The position numbers were made by a program, and so were the translations under genes. This document shows positions 1 to 10,400 of a stretch of DNA of 25,192 nucleotides, one piece after another. This stretch comes from a virus. Each line of letters starts with the position of its first letter. Position 1 is the first letter of the stretch. Below the pieces are notes generated by a model. The model worked only from the letters and a program-made list of their open reading frames with translations. It searched no databases and was not told the origin of the DNA. The stretch spans positions 1 to 25,192 of the IMG/VR virus record IMGVR_UViG_3300020478_000060. One strand, 5' to 3'.

Positions 1-1424
1 TTCACAGATACGTTGTTATTGATGATGTCAAGGTTCCTGTTGCGAATGGAGAGGCATTATTTGAGAATGTGTCGATATATGAAGGTACATTAATCAATGA
101 TAGTTACACTGTTAACACTGCTTCTAGCAATCAGAGATTCATTTTAAGTAATTCTGGAGCAGATACGAGTACAATTCGTGTAAAAGTCTTCCCATCTAGA
201 CAATCTACCTCATTTGTATACTATAATCAGATTAATAGTATCATTGATATAGGTAGTGCGGATGAAATTTTCTATGTTGATGAAAATTTAGATGAACAAT
301 ACCAACTTTTCTTCGGAGATGGTGTAATTGGAAGAAAATTGGAGAATAGTGAGTTTATTGAGGTCTCATATTTGATCACTAGTGGTGAAGCAACCAATGG
401 TGCATCATTATTTACGTTTACTGGCACATTATTAGATGCTAATGACACCTCATATCCACTAAATGTTACTGATATTACAACAGTCTCAAATGCTTCTGGT
501 GGTGCTGCTATCGAGCATATTGATAAAATCAAGTATAATGCTCCTAAACTGTATTCAACCCAGAATAGGGCGGTTACAGCAGCAGATTACGCTGCAATAG
601 TACGTAAGATCTACCCTGCGGTATCGGATATTATCGTTTATGGTGGAGAGGAAGAAAGATATCCTGAATTTGGTAAAGTAAAGATCTGTATTAAACCAAA
701 TAGTGGTTCTACTTTATCTGCTTTCACTAAACAACAAATTATAGAACAACTGAAAGATTATTCTGTTGCATCTGTTACACCAGATATTACTGATGCATCT
801 GTTGTATATCTTGAGTTAAACAGTAAAATCAATTATAATACAAGGATAACTAATCAATTCCCAGAAGATATAAAAGCAAAAGTTATCAAAGCAGTAGATA
901 ATTATTCAAGTCTTTCAGGAACAGAGAAATTTAACGGTAAATTTAGGTATAGTAAATATATTGGCGTAATTGATGAATCTGATACTTCTATTACATCTAA
1001 TACAACTGATGTGATGATGCGGAAGGATTTCTATCCTGCCATCAATTCTACCTATTTTTATGAACTATGCTTCCAAAATCCGATTAAAAAATCATGTGAT
1101 GGTCCAACTGTTTCGAGTACAGGATTTGTTGTCTCTGAATATGGTAATTATATCTCATATATTGAAGATAGGGATGGTAAAATAGTCCTATATAGACTAG
1201 ATCCTGCAACGGGAGACAAAGTTGTCCTGAATGATAATCTTGGTACGGTAGATTATGCAGATGGCGAAATAATGTTACACGATTTAACTATTATTGTAGG
1301 GACACATTTTGATAATAGAATTGAAGTTCGTGTAGAACCAGAAAATAAAGATATTTCTGCTAACAGAAGTCTATATTTAGATGTTGATATGTCAAATAGT
1401 AAATTTGCGGTATATCCAGAGTAA
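1..1424 (+). CDS. 6: Baseplate wedge protein gp6, C-terminal part (5' truncated by window edge)
   Basis: The reading frame is open from the first complete codon at base 3, so this is the last ~473 residues of a longer protein; the GTG at 69 is internal. T4 gp6 is about 660 residues and forms the dimeric ring of the baseplate wedge around the tail hub. Visible hallmarks are a baseplate J-like strand motif FFGDGVIGRKLENSEFIEVSY (about 312-374) followed by a TSGEATNG turn, then a helix ending RAVTAADYAAIVRKIYP (about 568-618) and VYGGEEERYPEFGKVKICIKP (about 637-696). The last pair matches the T4 gp6 pattern in which a helix precedes a GGE(D/E) and 'yGkv.i.ikP' strand. The C-terminal ~200 residues are beta-rich and end in VYPE. 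The stop codon abuts the next start (TAA then ATG, no gap), consistent with coupled translation. The family is well supported; the N-terminus lies outside the window. Confidence 0.85.
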   Translation, partial: HRYVVIDDVKVPVANGEALFENVSIYEGTLINDSYTVNTASSNQRFILSNSGADTSTIRVKVFPSRQSTSFVYYNQINSIIDIGSADEIFYVDENLDEQYQLFFGDGVIGRKLENSEFIEVSYLITSGEATNGASLFTFTGTLLDANDTSYPLNVTDITTVSNASGGAAIEHIDKIKYNAPKLYSTQNRAVTAADYAAIVRKIYPAVSDIIVYGGEEERYPEFGKVKICIKPNSGSTLSAFTKQQIIEQLKDYSVASVTPDITDASVVYLELNSKINYNTRITNQFPEDIKAKVIKAVDNYSSLSGTEKFNGKFRYSKYIGVIDESDTSITSNTTDVMMRKDFYPAINSTYFYELCFQNPIKKSCDGPTVSSTGFVVSEYGNYISYIEDRDGKIVLYRLDPATGDKVVLNDNLGTVDYADGEIMLHDLTIIVGTHFDNRIEVRVEPENKDISANRSLYLDVDMSNSKFAVYPE

Positions 1425-4400
1425 ATGAATACACAGATTTCTTCTCTAATTGAAGATCAGCTGCCAGGTTTTATTACCGCTGAATATGAGAACTTTACTA
1501 AAGTTCTCGAAGCTTACTATGAGCAATTAGAATGTCCTGGTCAACCTCTTGATATTATTACAAATATCACTCAATATCGTGATATAGATTACTATGAGAA
1601 GCATCTTCTAAAAGAGAGATCTACATTATTTGCTAATATCAGTGATACAGATGATACTTTTTCTGTAGCTGATGGTTCTTCTTTTCCTGAAAAGAATGGA
1701 TATGTCAAGATCGACAATGAAATCTTATTCTATAAAGAACGAATCGGTGATACCTTCTACAATGTTTCAAGGGGTGTTAGTGGTACTACTAAATTAGGTG
1801 ATCTGTATTCACCAGAGACATTTATATCTTCAGAGGCTTCATCACATAATGAGAACGTAAATGTTGATAATTTAAGTCATTTATTCTTATATGCATTAAC
1901 AAGAGCATTTGAGAAAGAATATCTAGAGTCTTTTCCAGAAGCATATTTAAAAGATGATGTTGATAAGAGAACTCTTATCAAAAATATTGGTAATTTCTAT
2001 AAAGTAAAAGGAAATGATAAATCGATTAGATTTATCTTCAATACTATCATCTCAAAGAGTATAGATGATATTCCAACTACATATAATCCAAAAGATCACA
2101 CTTTAAAGGTATCTACGTCCGATTGGGACTCGTCTTATGGTCTACAGACAGTCATTCTATCAGGAAATCCAGAATGGTTGATTGGAGAGCAAATTGTACA
2201 GCAATCAGATAGGTTTGCACCAAATCTTTCATATGCTTCTGTTAACGTAGAAAACGTTATTCCTATTTCTGAACTTGGAGATGCTCCTCTTTATAGTTTA
2301 GTTTTAAACCCCACATCACTTAATGGTGAGTTTGTTATACCACAACAAACAATATTAACTAAATCTATTACATCATCTGCAGGACCTGGAGATAAAATTA
2401 CAGTCGATTCTACATTTGGATGGAAAGAGCAAGAAGGTAGTATTGTTATTAATGGTGAAATGATTGAATATTCTGCCAAATCAGCAAGGCAGTTTACAAT
2501 CAAAAAGCGGGGAATGATCTCCCAAATACATGGAATTGGTGATAAAGTATATAATTATTCTACTGCTAAAGCAGAAACTGCTAATGGAACTGTTACGATG
2601 CTTATATATGGCATTTTAACAAGATTAGAAGTTGATGAGGTATCACCTTATGCTCGATCCAATGATAGGATTCAAATTTCTAAACCTGGGTTTGAAACTA
2701 GAGATCCTATTCTATATGATGAATATGTAAAGAATTACAGATGGAAGGTAAATGCAAATGCAACTTCTCCGTCAGTCCCTCTAAACCCAGTCATAGCAAC
2801 GAGTTTGAGCGATACTATCGCTGATATTTCTTCTATATATGAAGATGATCAGTATTATTATATCGCTACTTCAAGTTATCCAACAACAGATATTTTGATT
2901 GCTAATGTTAGTGAAACATTAGTAGATCCCAATTTATTGAAATTACTTCCTAAAAAGACTACTACAACAACTGAAGTATACGCTACACCTAGATCAGATG
3001 TTGGTATTCTTGTTGATGGAAGTATTCTTTATAATCACAAGGATGCTGATTTAATTAAATATGGTCCTATTACCAAATTTAATATAACTGCTAGAGGTTC
3101 TGGATACCAAAAACCTCCGTATGTTCTTGTAAATGGACAATCAGGTAAAGCAAGTGCTGTATTAACTGGTGATTCTATTGATAGTATTATTACTACTAAT
3201 ACAGAGAGTTATACTGCACCTCCTACGATTGATATCGTATCAGGTAGGAATGCTAATTTGCAAGCAATCGTTACTTCTGGTAGTATTTCAAGTATAAGAA
3301 TAGTCAATCCTGGAGAATATTATTCTTCTCCACCTTCCATCCTCATTAGTGATATTAATGGTAGAGGAAAATTTGCTCAATATAATGCAATTCTTTCTCC
3401 TCAAGGAGAGATTATAGATGCAGTTAAAGTTGATGGTGGAAAGTATTATACACAGGAAGGTGTACGTGTTACTGTAGTTCCTGATGCATTATACAGTCCT
3501 GCATCTGCTACATCTGAAATATATGAATGGGTTAAGAATAGGCATTTTTCTAATGCTGGTATTTTAGATAATAATGGTGGATATGTTGTTACTAATAGCG
3601 ATAATGAGAGTCATTATGGTGTGGTTGGTAATCCAAAACAACTTCGTTATAGAATAGGTGATAATTTAACATCTACTACTTTAGTAGAAACATCTACTCT
3701 CAAGCATTCTCCTATTCTTGGTTATGCTTATGATGGTCATCCAATTTATGGTCCATATGGTTATACCAATCCTCTAGATAAAAATTCATCAATTGTTAGA
3801 TTACAAAGTGGTTATTCTTTAAAAGCAGATAGAAAAGATGGTCCTATTCTAGATGATGCTCCATACCCTATGGGAACGTTTGTTAATGACTATGAATGGA
3901 TAGCGACTATTCAAACTGGTAGTACTGTATTGGATAGAAATAATGGTAGATTCTGCGTTACACCAGAATATCCTGAAGGTGTTTATGCATATTTCTTAAC
4001 TATTGATGAAAATAATGAATCAGTTTTTCCATATGCAGTAGGAACTAACTATTACTCTATTCCTGTTACATCAAACTACGAATATAATATTAAGCAAGAT
4101 TCGATTCCCGCAAATGCTAAACGTCTCTATATTGGTGGAACCTTAAAGAATGGTGAGGGAGAGATCGCTCTTATCGATAATATTTCCAATGGTTCTGTTT
4201 CTGATCTTACTATAGAAGATTCGCAACCAATATATGGAGTAGGATCAAAGATTTATGTTGATGACTCGAATACAGATGGTTCTGGTGCTTCAGGATATGT
4301 AAAAACAACATATGGTAAGACAGTTGAATCAATTGAATCTGTAGAGGTAAGGGCAGTTCTTCTAGAGACTTCTACACCAGTGTATTCATTTGCTGGTGAT

Positions 4401-7400
4401 ATTATTACACAAGCATCTACTGGTGCTACAGGTGAATTGTTAAGAGATACCATCGAAGAAACTTCTTTTATTATAAGAAATGTACAAGGTGAATTTTCTC
4501 CTGAATCAGATATATCAACTAGTGGTCTTGCTGCATCTACAAAAACTATTTCTTCTAGTTCTACTGTAGTAAATCTATTACTTTCACAAAATAGTAGTTA
4601 TACTAAAGATTATATATTGTCTTTGGTCAAAAAATCTGACACTACAGATATTATTGCTTCTGGAAGAATATTATCAACTACTGCTGATCAAAACTCTGTT
4701 AGAGTACTTGTTTTGAATGGTAATTTTAATGATTTCATTAATTATCCTGTAGGTGATACTATTCTTAAGAGCACTGATGTTTCAAATACTGCTGGAACAG
4801 AGATTGAGGTTGTAAAGCAGTTAAGTAAGGATATTGTTATTGTTGGTACTAATAGTGATATTGCTATTCTGGAAACAGATGGTGACCATAATATGGCAGA
4901 AGGTGATGTAGTAAACATTGAAGTAGATCCCGACGAGGAATCAACAGAATCAACATATTGGGTAAGAAGAAAGAGATTCCAAGAATTGGATCTAATTCCT
5001 ACACAATTTAACGGAAAATTAAATGACACTGGTATTGGATCTTCTACGTTAGTTGGATATGGTAGAGATTATGTTGCAGGAACATATACTGATGTTCCAT
5101 TAATCTTTAGTTCTTATACTACGGATAGAGATGATGTAGTCAACGCTAAAGCGACTATAACAGTACCGTCTACAAATTTTGATGGTAGTGGTAATATTTC
5201 ATCAATTGAGATTACTGATGCTGGTTCTGGGTATCTTATAGACGATGTATTGACAATAGATCCAAGTGCTGTTGATAAAATAACTGCTGTTACATCTAGT
5301 GTTGATATTGATCCGACATTAGTTTTGCAAAATGGCGATGAAAGAGAAGTATTCCAACAAAGAAAATTCTCTGTTGCATCAGGTGATTATGCTACCTTAA
5401 TGGCTGCTTTACCTGCCCCTGGTCAAATACTTGATACAGATGCTGGTGATAAATCAATATATTATCTTATTGAGGATGCTCCTAACTATACAATCACATA
5501 TGCATTATTTCCTGAAAGTGCTGATTTAACTACATCAGATACTATTGGTGGCGTTGCACTTACTAATGTTTTCATTGATTATCCACCAGGAACACCAGAA
5601 GAACAATGGAGATTTAAGGTTGGTGGAGAAGAGAATCCAGATTATATAATAAGAGTAGGAAGTACCTTTACCTTAACTGCGATTGATACTGATCCTATTC
5701 GTATTGTTAGAGAGTATACAACTAAATTAAAAGAAGATTTTGTTGCTATAGAGGTTGATGAGTATACTGATGCTGGTGGTGTAACCAATAATGGTGCTAC
5801 AACTGGTGATATAGTCTTTACTCCCACATATGCTGGGGAATTTTATTATATCGTTCCAGATCACGCAGAAGCAGTTGGTAAGATAACTGTATTGGGTCCA
5901 CCCAATCCAGCAATTCCTTTATTGGGTGTTAACAGTATTGGTTTGGGTGTACAGAGAACAGATGCTGTACTAGATACAGTTTATTCCTTATCAGAAGGTG
6001 ATAAGTTAAAAATTAATAGTGAAATCGTAAAGATTGTTTCTATTGATGACACAACTAGAAAAGTTACATTTGATAGAGGTCAAGATAATACTATTATAAC
6101 AAATCATCCTATTAATAGTCAAGTAAAAGACTATGAATCAAAGTATAGGTTTACATTTAATGATAAAGTATTTGGTAATAGTATTAATGATCCAAGAGTA
6201 ATATCGTATAATGAAGATACTCACAAGTTATTAGTTGCATTTGATTTTGCTTATGAAGGTGCTACTAATCCACTCAAGATTACAGAAGTTTCATCTTTTA
6301 GTGATCATAGTACACCAACAAAACTTGTTTCTATTTCCAAGGCATATGATAGTGTAGAGAAACTTCAATTCTCTCCTGATAATACTAATTTTGAAACTAA
6401 TCCAGTATTACAGATACAGAAGTTTTACTTCTATAAATTTGATACTAGTCATCCTTCTATGTTGGGATCTTATCTTGATATTTCTACTAGTCCCAATTAT
6501 AACATATTCACTGAAGAGAAGGAAGTTGGACTAATTGAACCTGGCAATACTGGTGCAAATATTAGAATTAGACTTGGTTATGGTCCAAATATTGGCAATG
6601 TTAAGAGAAAGACAGTTAATTTTATATCATACTATTATTTCTTAACCACAGAAGATATTGATACAGGTGGTTCGTATTTAAGTGTTAGAGAAGATCCTCT
6701 TGCAGGTGATAGAACAATATTATATACTACTCCAGATAAATTTGCTTATAGTTTGACTGGTGTTCCACAATATGATGGAACTGGTCAAATGAGATATACA
6801 GGTAAATCGGTTGGTAAGATTGCAACAGTTATTCTAGATAATCTTGGTTCTAACTACAATTCAGTTCCTGTAGTTAAAGGAGTTGTTCCTGCCTCACAGA
6901 ATAAAGCTGTTATTGAATGTACGAGAGATGTTGTATCGCAGAGTATAACAGAATTAACTATAATAACTCCTGGAATTGGATATGTAAAACCAAAAGCAGT
7001 AGTTAGTAGTGGCGATGGGTCTGGATTAGAAATAGAACTATCTGTTCTTGATGGTTCGATTGTTAAGGCAGAAGTTATAAAACCAGGATCTGGTTATACT
7101 TTTACACCTAAACTTGATATAATTGAAACAGATAATAAACTATTCTTTACTTCTAAAGATATAGGAAAACCGCAAAGTGTTAAGTTCGTTAGGTATGGAT
7201 CTGGTTATCATAACGATAGTTCCATTATTCCTTTCTTTAGTACACCTCATGTCTATATTTTATCTGATTTTGATATAGATGCTTTCCAGTTGGGAGAAAC
7301 TGTAGAACAGAAAGTTAATGGTTTAGTTGTAGCATCTGGTGTTGTTTCTAAAAATGGTTGGAGACTTGGATCCAATATATTGAGATTACAGAATATTAAT

Positions 7401-10400
7401 GGTGTTTTTAGAGAAGGATATCCTATTGTTAATAAACAGAGAGGAAAAACTGCTAAAATTGTTTCCATTGAGTATTCAAAATTTACTCCTAAAGTTAATA
7501 CAAGAGAAACTAGATTAGGAAGATTTACATCAGATAGAGGAAAGGTTGGTTCAGCAAACCAAAGAATTACTGATTCTGATTTTTATCAAGATTATTCTTA
7601 TGTAATACGCTCAAGAACTCCTATTAAAGATTGGCGTAATGCTATAAAGGATACAACACATCCTGCTGGATTTAAAGTATTTGGCGAAGTATATATTGAA
7701 TCTGAAGCATCCACATTAATGGATGTTGCACAGGATCATACCGAGAAATTAACAACTTATGTTATTGTTCCACCAATATCAATAGACACTTATACAACAA
7801 CTAGAACTATTTCACAGACAGTTTTAACTGGTTCTGATATTCAAGTTCGTAGAGGCGTTGGATCAGTTGCTGTTGATGCTTTTGACGAGACATTGACTAG
7901 AGTTAGAGAACTTACTTTATCTCCTGCTTTCGATGGTGATTATGATCCACAAACAGGTTTAAAAATAGGAAATAGAGTATTTACTATCATCGATAAAGAA
8001 ACTGGTAGTGCATATTCTCCATATAATGAGCAAGAGTTGATGATAACTCTTGATGGTATCAACCAGGAACCAATAAAGTCATATACTATTACTGGCAATC
8101 AGATAAAATTCTGGGAACCACCCCTTGGTATTAGAACTGAAGGTAATGTTGAAATTGATGCACAATTCTTCTATGGTAGAGGATTTAAATTCAGAGAAGA
8201 TAGTGATAATGCTCGTTATCTAAAAAGAATAAAGGATATATCATCACAATTTGATGGTAGACAGAAGAATTTTGATCTTTATTGGGAAGATGGTTCTGTT
8301 GTTAAAACTGATTTAAATGAAAATCTTTTGATATATCTTGATAGTATTTTACAACAAGGATCTTATACAATTAGAAGATTTGTTAGTGCAAATAAAACAG
8401 ATAGACTTATTTTCAAAAAAGCACCACAGAATTATGCTGACATATATCCTGATTTACCACAATCTTTAGAGAACGAACAATATTTCCATGCTCATTCTGT
8501 GGGATCTTATGAAAGATTGCATATTGATGAGAAGGTAATACCATTTAATAACTCAAATTCGTATCTTATTCTTGATGAGAATAATAGTGTTAAATCGTTT
8601 GATTCTACGATGTATGCATATGTTTTTGTTAATGGTGTTTTCCAAAGAAATATTGAATCATATAGAATTGTTGGACCTAGTATTATATTCCATGATGCTT
8701 TAAAGTATAGTAAACAAGCAGATGGAAAGTATGTTACGGATAAAGTGGATATCCTTTATTTCTATGGAAAAGACTATCTACCATCATTGACATTCTTTGA
8801 TTTTGAAGCAGATGCATTTTATAATAGAACTACTATAACATTTAATGAAAAATATGATGAATTTGCTTCGTGGATATCTCAATCTTCTGCAACAACTTAT
8901 GTTTATCAGATTATTGGTGGAGTTAATAAAGTATGGGGTAAGGTAATTGAATATGAAAGTCTTACTGGTACTACATGGTCTTTAGATATACAATCACAAA
9001 ATATAGAGTATGTTGACGGTGATAAGATTTACTTTAGTAGATCTACACAATTGGATAATCCATTAGAACTCACAGTTAGTTCCATTAGTGTCAGTTATAA
9101 TACTAATGCTGCTGGTGAAAGGTTATTAAATCGTGTAGAGAGTAACTATGTTCCTTGGTTGGGTACTACAGATAAGTTAGATAGTTATGATTATAGAGGA
9201 GAATTGTTAAAGGAACATCCTTCTCTTAAGAAAGGTGATTTAATTAAAATTGATGGTGAGTTTGATTACCGTGAAGTTAAGAGTACTCCTATATTTGCTA
9301 AATCGAAGCAATATAATGATGGAGAACAAGTATCTAATAGCTTCTTCTCAAAAGTAACAGCATCTGATTATAATAAAGATGTTCTTGGTGAAGGATTTAC
9401 AGTAACATCAGAGATTTCAAATGGTGTTATTACTAAACTCAATTGGAATAGAAGAGATCTTGAGTTATACTTTAGATCAGGTATTTTATTAAATCCAACT
9501 GCTTACAATTATTATACACCACCTGTTATTAACATTATACCACTTGATGGTAAAGGTGGTGGTGCAAAAGCAGAAGTTTTAGTTCATGGTGGACAGATAT
9601 TAGATATCGTTCTTGTTAATGGTGGTTCTGGGTATACTAAACCACCAAAAATAGTTATTGCTAGAGGATATGATATCATTAGAGTTAATGATACATTTGA
9701 GTCTTCTTTCGAGATAACATTAAATGGTAGTCCTGCAGATGCTGGTGCTACATTTGCTTTATCGGAAATTAATGTTTATAACAGACTTCCACTAGAGCAT
9801 TATGTATCATTTGTTTCACCACAAATATCAACAATGGTATTGTTGCAGCGTCAAACTGTACCACAACCAAATATTACATTCAAATCACATACACAGTTTA
9901 TTACAAAGATTATAACTCCTCCGTTGGCAGAACCAAAAGTAATGTCATCTACTGGTACATCACATCTTGGTAGTAAAATTGAAACTGCTCCTATTGGAGC
10001 TTCCTATGTATCATACGAACATCCTGTTACCAAGTATAATACTTCAGGTGTAGTTGATATGCTTGAACAACCCGTAAATAATCCAACAATCTATAGTCAA
10101 GGTAAGTTAGGTGGAACAGTTGCTTCATTTATGGAGTATCTGTTTATCGATAATGGAGCATTTAATGTTTCTGGTATCAATATAGAACAATTCACTGCTT
10201 TTTATCCTTTCCTTGCTATTAATCAAAATCCTGGCAACTGGATGGAGAACTATACTATCGATTATAGTTCTATAACGTCTAATGGTGTGCTATTCAACCC
10301 AGGTGTTCCTTCTATACATAATAAGGCAGGATATTTAGATTCCAATTTTGATATTGGTGATACACATATGTTTATCACTGGTAGCACTACACACTTCCCA

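Noticed and set aside
69-71. GTG as a start of the first gene
   Set aside because: The frame stays open upstream to the window edge and the upstream residues continue sensibly, so the gene begins outside the window.
3541-5900. An active copper or metal enzyme in the gp7-like protein
   Set aside because: Both candidate metal-binding folds appear to lack most of their usual ligands, so only the folds are claimed.
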